NCBI GenBank assembly: GCA_963788145.1 | Contig: CAWBFQ010000007.1 | Coordinates: 558,001-622,000 of the forward strand | Length of the DNA: 64,000 bases | Direction of reading: 5' to 3' | Origin: UTCFX2 sp963788145 | GTDB taxonomy: Bacteria > Chloroflexota > Anaerolineae > Anaerolineales > UBA4823 | Shown here: in pieces, positions 35,912-44,655 of the stretch | How positions within the stretch are numbered: the stretch's first letter is position 1 | Layout: each line of letters starts with the position of its first letter | Translations under genes and position numbers: made by a program | The notes under the pieces: generated by a model | Seen by the model: only the letters and a program-made list of their open reading frames with translations | What the model was told of the DNA's origin: nothing | Databases searched by the model: none

Positions 35912-37510
35912 CTATAAGCTGTCTGCCACACTCTGGATCGCCATGGCTTGCAGCTCACGGCGGTTAATTTTCCCGGTTGAGGTACGTGGGAATTCGGATA
36001 AGATAAAAATCCGGGCCGGAACGGCGTAGAATGGCAGCCTGGATTTCAAATGCTCCAGCAGATCGGTTTCATCGGATGAAGAGTCTGCGCTGAGGATCAC
36101 CGAAGCGCCAATCAAGTTGCTGCCTTGGTGGTCTGGCAGGATGTAGACGGCCGCATCTGCGACATCGCCGAACGAAAGCAGTGAAACCTCCACTTCGTCC
36201 AACTCGACACGGTAGCCGCGTGTTTAATCTGGCGATCCTTACGGCCCAGATAGCGATAATTCCCATCTGAACCCAATTGAACCAGATCGCCTGTGCGGTA
36301 GAAGATATCCTCGAAGGATTCGAAGGCGGGGCGGCGATAGAAACAGGTTGCGTTTCGCTCCGGCATTCCCCAATAACCTTTCATGACCACGCCGCCACGG
36401 ATGACCAGCTCTCCTACCTCGCCGGGAGGCAAGGGATGGTCGTCCACGTCAACCACCAGGTCTTCGATATTTGCGCAGGGTTTTCCGATCGGGATGGTCT
36501 CATCGGTATCCGGCGGGATCTGGTCAACATGATAATAAGTGCAGACATTAGTCTCAGTTGGTCCATACAAATTACTGAAACGGACATCAGGAAAACGGCT
36601 CATCAATTCGCGCAGATGCTTGGTTGGGAAAACCTCGCCCGCAAAGAGCAGCCAGCGTAAATGGCTCAGGTCGCGGCTCTCAAGGACGCCGCGCTCCATC
36701 AGTTGGGTCAGGGCAAAAGGAACTGAATACCAGACCGTGATTTTCTCGTCCTGGATCAGTTTCGAGAGGTTGGCGGGAAACTTTGTCAACGCCTCCGGGA
36801 TAATCACCGTGACAGCTCCAGCGACTGCTCCGGCAAAGAAATCAAAGGTAGAAAGGTCAAAATGCAGCGGGGCGTGGTTGCTCAAGCGGTCGGACGCCAA
36901 CAAGCCGTAGGTATCTGCGGCCCATTCGGCGAAGCTCAATCCGCTGCGGTGGGTATGCATGATCCCTTTCGGATTGCCTGTTGATCCGGAAGTATACAGT
37001 ATATAAGCCAAATCTTGCTCGGTCAGGTTGAGATTTAGTGGTTCTGCTGGGGTCTGATAGACCTGTTCCCAGGATGCCGAACGAACGGCGGGGTTTTCAA
37101 CCTCATCCAAACCGACGATGAATTCGAGATCAACTTGTGAACCTGTGTCGGTTAAAATTTCAGCCACTTGCGCCGCTTTGGTCTCTGTCGTCAATAGATG
37201 GCGAATGCCGCAGTCGTGGATCACAAAGGCGGCTCGCTGGGGTGGGATGAATGGGTCGAGGGGGACATATGCAGCCCCCGCTTTCATAATCCCATACAGG
37301 CTGACCGCCGATTTCGAGGCTTTTATTCATGAAGATGCCCACCCGGTCGCCGCGTTTTACACCCTGCTCGATCAACAGGCGCGCCAGGCTGTTGGAGCGT
37401 GTTTCAAGCCCGGCGTAACTCAAGCTTTTACCAGCGAAACGGATGGCATCGCTATCTGGGGCGCGATCCGCCGCATGGGTCACCCCATGAGTCAATAAAT
37501 ATCTATGCAT
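35912..37510 (-). CDS. Prolyl-AMP-ligase-like adenylation enzyme (frameshifted twice)
   Basis: ANL-family adenylation enzyme, about 530 residues once two frame breaks are bridged: an extra A at about 37312-37314 and a missing base at about 36222-36225. Motifs: LYTSGSTGNPKGIM, HFDLSTFDFF, ITVWYSVPFAL, LFAGEVFP, NLYGPTETNVCTYY, YRTGDLV, GRKDRQIKTRGYRVELDEVE, RTSTGKINRREL. Reading the Stachelhaus positions by eye gives D-L-F-Y-L-A-L-V-C. That is 8 of 9 identical to the proline code of RedM/PltF (DLLYLALVC) as I recall it. It would form prolyl-AMP and load proline on the adjacent carrier. Confidence 0.78.
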
Positions 37511-37528
37511 TGTGGCTGCTCCAATTAT

Positions 37529-38677
37529 CTATAACCCCAATAGACGGGCAATGATGTTGCGCTGGATATCGGATGTTCCCGAATAGATCGTCCCACCCAC
37601 AGCATCCCGCAAGTCGCGCTCAACTTCGAATTCGGTCATATAACCATAGCTGCCGAATGTGCGAATGGCATCCAGGCTGGATTGGACGAAGCTCTCGCTC
37701 AAATAGAGCTTCGCCATGGCGGCTTCCATAATGGCAGGTCTGCCGTTCTTCTTTAACCAGGCGACTTTATATAATAGAAGACGGGCTGTCTCCAGACGGA
37801 CTTTCATATCGACAATTCGATTGGCTACCGATTGGAATTTTCCAATCGGCTGGTCGAATTGCTCACGGTCGCGCGCATACTGAATGCTGGTTTCCAATTG
37901 GCGCTCCATCGCTCCGAGATGGCTGGCCAGGATACAACTGCGCTCCCATTCCATTGAATGGTTGAAGATATGTGAACCGGCTCCTTCTGGCCCCAGGCGG
38001 TTCTCGTCGGGCATGAAACAATCCTGGAAGATCAATTCAGCCATCGGCGAGGTGCGCAATCCCATCTTTTCGAATCGCGGTTGACCGATTGTGAAGCCTG
38101 GCATTCCCTTCTCGAGGATAAAACCAGTCACCCCCCACATTTTGCGGGATGGGTCGACAGTGGCAAAAACTACCGCGATATCCGAAACTGGGGCATTTGT
38201 GACAAACATCTTGCTGCCATTCAGAAGATAACCACCCTCTACGCGCCGGGCGGTTGTGCGCAGGCTGTAAGCGTCCGACCCCGAGTCTGGTTCCGTCATC
38301 CCATGAGCGCCGATGATTTCCCCACTGCACAGACGGGGAAGATATTTTTCTTTTTGCTGATCGGTCCCAAAGCGGAAGATCGGCATTTGAACGCTCCACA
38401 TTTGGGCATTCATCGCAAAAATCAAGCCATTATCTTTACAACCGTAGCCTAAACCCTCCATTGTGAGCATGGTGGTCAGGATATCCGCTTCGCTACCGCC
38501 GTACTTCTCCGGAAAAGGCAGGCTCTGGATGCCAAATCGGGCGCATTTCATCCATTTCTCGTGTGAAAATGCGCCCTGATGATCCTCCTCAATCAAATCG
38601 CCATTCAACTCTTTTTGGGCAAAGTCGATGACTGCCTTATGGTACGATAATTGTTCATCCGTCCAGGAAAAATCCAT
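37529..38677 (-). CDS. Acyl-CoA dehydrogenase-type prolyl-carrier-protein oxidase (PltE/RedW-like)
   Basis: FAD enzyme of 382 residues in the acyl-CoA dehydrogenase family. FAD-binding landmarks: GAHGMTEPDSGSDAYSL, FGSYGYMTEFEVERDLRDA, IYSGTSDIQRNIIARLL. In straight-chain acyl-CoA dehydrogenases the catalytic Glu sits at the Y-E-G-T position; here that is Ser (YSGT). Glu245 (MEWERSCIL) occupies the alternative base position of isovaleryl-CoA dehydrogenase and of prolyl-ACP oxidases such as AnaB. This matches the PltE/RedW type that turns prolyl-S-PCP into pyrrolyl-S-PCP. ATG 38677 follows GAGGAG. Confidence 0.82.
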   Translation of the reverse strand: MDFSWTDEQLSYHKAVIDFAQKELNGDLIEEDHQGAFSHEKWMKCARFGIQSLPFPEKYGGSEADILTTMLTMEGLGYGCKDNGLIFAMNAQMWSVQMPIFRFGTDQQKEKYLPRLCSGEIIGAHGMTEPDSGSDAYSLRTTARRVEGGYLLNGSKMFVTNAPVSDIAVVFATVDPSRKMWGVTGFILEKGMPGFTIGQPRFEKMGLRTSPMAELIFQDCFMPDENRLGPEGAGSHIFNHSMEWERSCILASHLGAMERQLETSIQYARDREQFDQPIGKFQSVANRIVDMKVRLETARLLLYKVAWLKKNGRPAIMEAAMAKLYLSESFVQSSLDAIRTFGSYGYMTEFEVERDLRDAVGGTIYSGTSDIQRNIIARLLGL

Positions 38678-38747
38678 CGTGATCGATCTCCTCATAACCA
38701 TGCTGTCCGATACTGATTCCGGACAGCGACACATGTTTGTGATTCTG

Positions 38748-39980
38748 CTAAGCTAATCTTTCAAGTAATAAAAGCGCATCCGCGAAGAATTTCACTGGCC
38801 AATTCAGGTTGCGATAAGGTTCATAATCGCCATAGATTGGGTAAGACCCAGCGATACCGCCCCGAATGCCAGGCAATTTGGAATCGACAACCTGCCTTTG
38901 CTTGACATATTGAATGGCTTCTTGAGCGGCAGCAAGTTGGGCTTGTTCGCGGGTTAACTGATATACGCGCAACCAGATAAGCGCCATTTGAGCCGTTCCA
39001 GTCAGACAGCTCCAATCCAATTGAGAGGTCCAGCCAGGGCCATAACGGGCGCGTAAGAAGCCTTCCTCATTCTGCTTGTGGAATAATGCCTGCGCCGCCA
39101 GAAGGGCTGCATCGATATATCTCTGCTCTGAAATTTGCATCCCTGCTTCAAGTAATCCTTCAATAGTGTAGGCGATGGTATGCGTGAGAGGGGCTTCTTC
39201 AGGTCGAAAGCCGGCTTGTCGAAACCAGCCGTCCGCATCCTGCTGTGTGAGCGCCCAATCCAGGTTAGCCCTGGCGGCTTCAAGATATGCTTGGCTCTGG
39301 CTTACCTGATACAAACGCAGCAAACCCCAGGCGGAACGCACATTGAATGTATGGACATACCCCGAAGAGACATGGGTCGACCAATTCCCATCTGCATCCT
39401 GGATGTGAACCAGCCAGTCGCCAGCTTTCTGGGCGGCAATTCTGTATTTTTCATCGCCAGTCTCTTCAAATGTTCGCGCCAACCCGTGCAGGATCTGACC
39501 AGTGTCGAAGACGATCGGTTTTCGCTCCCACTCTGGCCATAAGGGGCCGATAGGGAAGGCGCCATAGCCGGTTTCAGCGCTTTCCACTGGATCGCCGCCA
39601 TTCGATTGCAGCGTGAGCAGCCAATCCGCCATTCGAATGGCGCGCTTGCGGTAAATTTCCTGACCCGTCCATGCAGCATAATCAAAAAAAGTGGGGATGA
39701 TATAGCCAGTAGTCTCCGGATAGGGAGGCCCCCAGGTTCCTGCTCGCATGTCGTATAGCGCCGAAACTCCGCCGTCTGGCAGCGCATCCTGAGCCGCGCA
39801 TAACCAGGCGATGGTTGCTTCCAGGTGAGCCGAATCGCTCTCGGGCTTGAGATGCCAATTGAATTTTCCGCGCAGCGTGGCGGATAAAACAGAAAAATCC
39901 CCGCGCGTTCGAAGTGCATATAAAGCGTCACGGGTGCGGTTGTCTACAAGCGTTCGAAATAATTGTTTGAATGAGTCCAT
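38748..39980 (-). CDS. (alpha/alpha)-toroid protein, glycosidase- or lyase-like
   Basis: 410-residue soluble protein made of repeated helical hairpins (ADWLLTLQ, GDWLVHIQDADGNWSTH, LDWALTQQDADGWFRQ), the pattern of an alpha/alpha toroid as in glycosyl hydrolases, polysaccharide lyases, epimerases or terpene cyclases. No signal peptide is visible. Catalytic residues not recognised. It lies between the pyrrole cassette and a GT4 gene. It may process a glycan intermediate, but this is only positional inference. Confidence 0.55.
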   Translation of the reverse strand: MDSFKQLFRTLVDNRTRDALYALRTRGDFSVLSATLRGKFNWHLKPESDSAHLEATIAWLCAAQDALPDGGVSALYDMRAGTWGPPYPETTGYIIPTFFDYAAWTGQEIYRKRAIRMADWLLTLQSNGGDPVESAETGYGAFPIGPLWPEWERKPIVFDTGQILHGLARTFEETGDEKYRIAAQKAGDWLVHIQDADGNWSTHVSSGYVHTFNVRSAWGLLRLYQVSQSQAYLEAARANLDWALTQQDADGWFRQAGFRPEEAPLTHTIAYTIEGLLEAGMQISEQRYIDAALLAAQALFHKQNEEGFLRARYGPGWTSQLDWSCLTGTAQMALIWLRVYQLTREQAQLAAAQEAIQYVKQRQVVDSKLPGIRGGIAGSYPIYGDYEPYRNLNWPVKFFADALLLLERLA

Positions 39981-40075
39981 CTTAAGGTTTAATTTAGAAC
40001 CAATCGATCTTATCGAATAAACGTGATGAAATTGGTCTGATTATACAGGAAAGTAATCATCCCGAAAAGGACTGG

Positions 40076-41224
40076 TTATGCATGTTTTGATTCGACAGAT
40101 AAAGCTTTTTGATACGATTTCAGGGTGGCTTCAGCAGCGCGCTGCCAGGTGAATTCGGTCAAGATTTGCTGGCGTAATTCGCCGGATGGCGGAGCGTGCA
40201 AAGCATGCTCCACAGCCTGGCGGATCGATGGCAGGTCGTTCGGGGTGCAATACCAAGCCAGATCGCCAAAATAATCGCTGGTTGAGCCAATTGAGGTAGT
40301 CACAATCTTGCAGCCGGCTGCTGCAGCTTCCAGGCTGACCAGACCAGGCGTTTCGCGCCAGCTTGGCAGTGCGTGCACGGCTGCCAGGGCATAGATCCCC
40401 GGCAGGCTGTCATGCGGTAGCGGACTCAGGAATAAGACTTTTCCCAGGTGAGTTCTGGATGCGCGCTCTTCGGCGAGGCGCTGGCAGGCCTGATGATACT
40501 GTTCGAAAGCTTGTGGGGCGGGACCAATCAAGACAAGCGGAACTGGTAGGTCAAACAAAGCCTCGATTAATCCGAACTGGTTTTTGACCGGGTTGATTGT
40601 GCCCACCTGCAAGATAAAATCTTTCAATCCATATTGCTGAAAAAAAGCCTGACTTGGAGAGGGCAGCGGATGATACAAATCTGTATCGATGGCATTTGGG
40701 ACGACATCCACTTTGGCCTCAAACCCGCCGCCGAGCAGGAACGACTTTTGGAGTAAGGCGCCTTCCGAGACGGAATTTGGCAGGACCCGCCGGGCGCGCT
40801 GCAGCAATTCGCGCTGGATGCGCCAAAAGCGTTTCGAGGGGGCTTTTATGCGCTGCCAGCCCACATACAGGCTCCCGGTCGTCTTTTTACCCAACCCGCA
40901 GGCCAGTTTCTGCCAGCCGCTGCGTTCGCTGACAGCATATTCATACCAGTACGCATACATATCCCAATAAATGGGGGAAAGCAGAACTGGGATCCCCTTT
41001 TCTTGCAGTTGGTTGAAAGCCCTCAGGGCAGGCTCCGCTTCTTGGATATTGAATACATGGGCCAGATCCAGCGGCGGAAGGTTCTCCAGATCATCAGCGG
41101 CGCGCAGATCAACTTTGACCCCCTGGTTTTCCAATGCGGCTTTGGTCTTTTCGACTTGAATGGTATCGCCGCCTGGATTGCGCAGCGAGTCAGGACGGCT
41201 GTTAATAAATAAAACACGCATCAT
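40076..41224 (-). CDS. Family 4 glycosyltransferase
   Basis: GT-B enzyme, 382 residues: VLFINSRPDSLRNPGGDTIQ at the acceptor site side, VPNAIDTDLYHP, LQVGTINPVKNQFGLIEAL, and donor side PGLVSLEAAAAGCKIVTT with the E-x7-E-like motif. Followed by a GT2 gene after 6 bases. Confidence 0.88.
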   Translation of the reverse strand: MMRVLFINSRPDSLRNPGGDTIQVEKTKAALENQGVKVDLRAADDLENLPPLDLAHVFNIQEAEPALRAFNQLQEKGIPVLLSPIYWDMYAYWYEYAVSERSGWQKLACGLGKKTTGSLYVGWQRIKAPSKRFWRIQRELLQRARRVLPNSVSEGALLQKSFLLGGGFEAKVDVVPNAIDTDLYHPLPSPSQAFFQQYGLKDFILQVGTINPVKNQFGLIEALFDLPVPLVLIGPAPQAFEQYHQACQRLAEERASRTHLGKVLFLSPLPHDSLPGIYALAAVHALPSWRETPGLVSLEAAAAGCKIVTTSIGSTSDYFGDLAWYCTPNDLPSIRQAVEHALHAPPSGELRQQILTEFTWQRAAEATLKSYQKALSVESKHA

Positions 41225-41230
41225 CTTTGT

Positions 41231-42382
41231 TTAGCGGGTGGTTGTAAGGGGTTCTTGTGAAGCGCCAGCCAGATCGAACGGCGACACATCGCCGCCCGGA
41301 CCGTGGGCGGCTTTCCATTTCTGCGCAACTCTTTGAGCGAGCTCAGGGCTGAGCAGGCACAAGACGGTCATGATGGCTGTTTTCGGGTCGAAAGGAGCGC
41401 ACCCCCAGGCTGCGAGCAGCCACTTTTTTACACTGACCAAGATTGCTTCGTTCCTCGCAATGACATCTGCTTTCGGATGTCGTTTATCCGCCATCTCCAG
41501 CAAATAGCTGACTGCAGTCAGACGCATCAACCGGGACTTTTCGCTCCGCGTCAGCTTTCCAAAGGCGATGCTGGTAATGACCGTCTCCTGGTCGGCGATC
41601 CGCTGATATAGATCCTTGATCAGAAAATCATAAAAGAATGCAGCTTTCTGGGGTTCAACTACTGAATCAAAACGTGGCGATGCAAGCACTTTAAAGCGTA
41701 AACGCAATAATGACTCTAGCCTGCGTCCACCAGGCATCGTCAGGGTCATGCCTGCGTTGTGCAACCGGTAGAAGATGGCTGGCGAAGAAACGAACCCAAA
41801 ATGAATTTTTTCAGCCAGCCGGATGTAGATATCCCAATCCTGACACCAGACAATCTCATCATCGTATTGGATACCATGCTGCTGAAGCGCTTCCTGGCGC
41901 ACCAAAACCGTGGCGCCCGTGCCGTAGAATGGAGAGATAATCAGGGTATCGTAAACGTCTCCTTCGATCCCTGCAGGCATATGCTCGCTGAAGCGTAAGA
42001 TCGTCTCTCCCGCGGCGTTGCAATAATATCCATCCGCATAGACAACCCCATATTCGGGATGCTGGCTCAGGTAAACGGCCCGATCTAATAAGCTGTCAGC
42101 AGGCAGCCAATCATCGGCATCTAATGTGGTGATGAACTCACCCTGGGCAAGATTCAAGCCGCGATTCAAGGCTGCTGCCTGGCCGCGATTATCTTGATAG
42201 GAATAACGGATGCGTGGGTCGGTAAATGACTTGACGATAGCTGCCGAGCTATCTGTAGAGCCATCATCCACAACGATCAATTCCCAGGTCGAATAGCTCT
42301 GAGCGATTGTGCTGTCTATTGCCTGGCGCAGATATTGCTCGCCGTTATAAACCGGCATGATGATGCTGATCAATGGCGTCAC
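41231..42382 (-). CDS. Family 2 glycosyltransferase containing a repeat insertion
   Basis: GT-A enzyme of about 384 residues with SIIMPVYNGEQYLRQ, VVDDGSTDSSAAIV, LDADDWLPA and WCQDWDIYIRLA. The start is GTG 42382, overlapping the TGA of the upstream GT4 gene (GTGA), because the family N-terminus VTPLISIIMPVYNG begins exactly there; the longer frame upstream is a shadow. The C-terminal region encodes DVIARNEAILV (about residues 304-314) from a dispersed repeat that also appears in the GT2 gene at 29842. Confidence 0.87.
   Translation of the reverse strand: MTPLISIIMPVYNGEQYLRQAIDSTIAQSYSTWELIVVDDGSTDSSAAIVKSFTDPRIRYSYQDNRGQAAALNRGLNLAQGEFITTLDADDWLPADSLLDRAVYLSQHPEYGVVYADGYYCNAAGETILRFSEHMPAGIEGDVYDTLIISPFYGTGATVLVRQEALQQHGIQYDDEIVWCQDWDIYIRLAEKIHFGFVSSPAIFYRLHNAGMTLTMPGGRRLESLLRLRFKVLASPRFDSVVEPQKAAFFYDFLIKDLYQRIADQETVITSIAFGKLTRSEKSRLMRLTAVSYLLEMADKRHPKADVIARNEAILVSVKKWLLAAWGCAPFDPKTAIMTVLCLLSPELAQRVAQKWKAAHGPGGDVSPFDLAGASQEPLTTTR
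41441..41466. repeat. Dispersed short repeat, copy 2 (inside a GT2 gene)
   Basis: 26-base core differing from the 29866-29891 copy at one base (GTTCC instead of GTGCC). It is read through on the minus strand as VIARNEAI in the same frame and orientation as copy 1. The host gene remains open past the element. Confidence 0.7.
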
Positions 42383-43617
42383 TTGTTTTGCCCAGTTCCT
42401 GCGAATGCCTGATCCAGTTGTTGCGCCGTGTGTCTCCAGGTATGGCGCTGCTCGGCTTCCAGGCGCGCCTGCTGCCCAATCCTCCTGCGCAGTTCCGGGT
42501 CTTCCACCAGCTTCAGGATCGCTGCCATCAGGGGGGCCTGTTCGCAAGGCGGTGTGATCCAGCCGGTGAGGCCGTGTTGGAGGGTTGCTGGCTGCCCATC
42601 TTTCCCAGACGCAATGGTCGCCAGGCCCGCTGACTTATAATCGAACAACTTCAACCCGGAATATTCCATCCAGCCGCAATATGGCGCTAAGCCAATATCT
42701 GCCCTGGCAAGATGTTGGGCTACTTGTTTTATATTCAATTGGCCGGGCAGCTCAACATAATCCTGTATCCCAAGATCCTGGATGCATTGGATAATTTCCT
42801 GCTCCTGTGTGCCTGAACCAATCAGCAGCAGACGGACGTTAAGTCCCTGCGCCACAACCTGGGCAAAAGCCGGAAGCAAGACCAGAATGCCATGCCAGGG
42901 TTCAAAAGCGCCAACAAAAACAAGCGTAACAGGCAGATCGCTTTCCATGTGGTTACAGAAAGAGCGCAATTCTTCTCGTTTCAGTAAATTTACAATATCA
43001 CTGCCATTTTCGACGGTTGAAACCAGTTTTGGATCCACCTTCCACCATTCGATGAAGCGTTGGCGATGACCCTCGCCGGTTGCAATCATGGCGTCTGCCC
43101 GGTGGATTGCCCTGTACATGATTCGGATAGCCAACCAGCGCTGAATGCCGTGCGGCGCGACCCCCAGGCGTTCAAGTTCGGTGATGAAATCGCCGTTGTT
43201 GATTTCTAATATCAAGGGGATGTTCAGTCGTCTGGCGGCTATTCCTGCGCCATAACTCATCCATCCTAAGCGCTCGAACAATAACTCACGGTCACCTAAC
43301 ACCTGGCAGCAGGCCTGAGCAAAGCGTTGGCTCTCAAACCAGTTGGCGTAGGGCAGTTTGAGCCGCGATTGAACGCCGCGCACAGCGCGCTCCAGCGACC
43401 GCCGCCATCCATGGTCATAGCGCTTGACAGATACTTCGCTGAAAGATTCCAAATCAATGGATTGCCAGATGCGCCCATCATAGCGGGCTAGAAAACGCAT
43501 CTCATGACCTATCGCATGAAGTTCCTGATACACTTTCAGAACATGGTTCGCTGGCCCGGTTAATGGTTTTTTACGGATATCTGGCCCGCCTTCTTGCATG
43601 ACATAACCGATTTTCAT
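42379..43617 (-). CDS. Family 4 glycosyltransferase
   Basis: GT-B enzyme of 412 residues: MKIGYVMQEGGPDIRKK... (acceptor side), ILEINNGDFITEL, VENGSDI, LVFVGAFEPWHGI, YSGLKLFDYKSAGLATIAS and WRHTAQQLDQAF. Overlaps the next gene by 4 bases. Confidence 0.87.
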   Translation of the reverse strand: MKIGYVMQEGGPDIRKKPLTGPANHVLKVYQELHAIGHEMRFLARYDGRIWQSIDLESFSEVSVKRYDHGWRRSLERAVRGVQSRLKLPYANWFESQRFAQACCQVLGDRELLFERLGWMSYGAGIAARRLNIPLILEINNGDFITELERLGVAPHGIQRWLAIRIMYRAIHRADAMIATGEGHRQRFIEWWKVDPKLVSTVENGSDIVNLLKREELRSFCNHMESDLPVTLVFVGAFEPWHGILVLLPAFAQVVAQGLNVRLLLIGSGTQEQEIIQCIQDLGIQDYVELPGQLNIKQVAQHLARADIGLAPYCGWMEYSGLKLFDYKSAGLATIASGKDGQPATLQHGLTGWITPPCEQAPLMAAILKLVEDPELRRRIGQQARLEAEQRHTWRHTAQQLDQAFAGTGQNK

Positions 43618-43631
43618 TTTCTGTCAACCGT

Positions 43632-44636
43632 TTAGCTACCCTGGGTTGCTTTTCTCCCGACATCTTCAACTAACTGGCGAATTTGCACTTTGGTTCGATT
43701 TAGATCGAATTTATCGCACACAATTGCGCGCAACGCTTCGCGCTCAAACTGCTTCTCAGACCCGGATAAATCGCTATAAGCAAGAATCTCACGGCGCAAT
43801 TCACTGCCGGTGTAGAACAGATTCTTTTCTGGGAGCAACTCCTCTGCACCTTCCCAACGGTGTGACAAAGTGTAGCAACCGCAGGCCATTGCTTCCATGG
43901 GCGCCACCTGCAACCCCTCTGAATAACTGTTGGAGATAAAGATATCCATCCTGGGGTACCAACTTTGGGGATCAAGCACATTTTCGTAGAAAGTAACCCG
44001 ATCTTGCAAGCCCAATTGGTCAACCAGGACATGCATTGCCCGGTAATAATCCTGGTGCAACTCATGCTCGCCTCCGCCGATGTGGAGGTGGAAATCATCT
44101 CGTTCCTTGAGTAGCTCGTAAAAATCGAGAATGGTCTCATAAACACGTTTTCGGGGAGTCAGGTGACATAGGATCCCGATATCCCCCGAAAATATCTTGG
44201 GATGCAATTGAAATTTCTCTGGCGAGATTGCCTCCGGGATGACGACAACTTTCTCTACCTGGGCAGGAAACCGGGAGATAAATTCGCGTTTCTTGGCTTC
44301 ACTCACCAGGATCACCCGGTCAACCACATCCCAATCAATCTGATCCGCGAATTGATAGAGCTCATAACGATGCAAACGGGTGACGATCCCACAGGATTTA
44401 GGAAGATGGGATGTGGTCTCTAGTAAATCGGACGCCCATTCGAAGAAAACCACATCATTCGAGCGCAAGAAAGATAACCATTTATTTCGCAGACGCGCCC
44501 GGTTGATCCGCTCTTTGAAAAAAGGCGGATTGATTGGGTGATATTCGAACTGGGTGATTTGGTGAGAGCTGGCAAGTTCTTCGTGCACTTCTCTGAAGAA
44601 TGCCCAGGTCTCTTGTATGACAATACCGATGCGCAT
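43632..44636 (-). CDS. Family 4-type glycosyltransferase
   Basis: GT-B enzyme of 334 residues: MRIGIVIQETWAFFREVH, VIPEAISPEKFQL, GILCHLTPRKRVYETILDF, FISNSYSEGLQVAPMEAMACG (donor-site signature). Compact spacing on both sides. Confidence 0.85.
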   Translation of the reverse strand: MRIGIVIQETWAFFREVHEELASSHQITQFEYHPINPPFFKERINRARLRNKWLSFLRSNDVVFFEWASDLLETTSHLPKSCGIVTRLHRYELYQFADQIDWDVVDRVILVSEAKKREFISRFPAQVEKVVVIPEAISPEKFQLHPKIFSGDIGILCHLTPRKRVYETILDFYELLKERDDFHLHIGGGEHELHQDYYRAMHVLVDQLGLQDRVTFYENVLDPQSWYPRMDIFISNSYSEGLQVAPMEAMACGCYTLSHRWEGAEELLPEKNLFYTGSELRREILAYSDLSGSEKQFEREALRAIVCDKFDLNRTKVQIRQLVEDVGRKATQGS

Positions 44637-44655
44637 AGGTTACAAGGAAGTCCTT

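Noticed and set aside
38748..39980. Terpene/squalene cyclase
   Set aside because: Helical hairpin repeats resemble toroids in general, but no DxDD or QW cyclase motif is visible.
41231..42547. Long start of the GT2 gene at 42547
   Set aside because: The first 55 residues are Gly/Pro/Arg-rich shadow sequence of the upstream gene; the GTG at 42382 gives the family start and a GTGA overlap.
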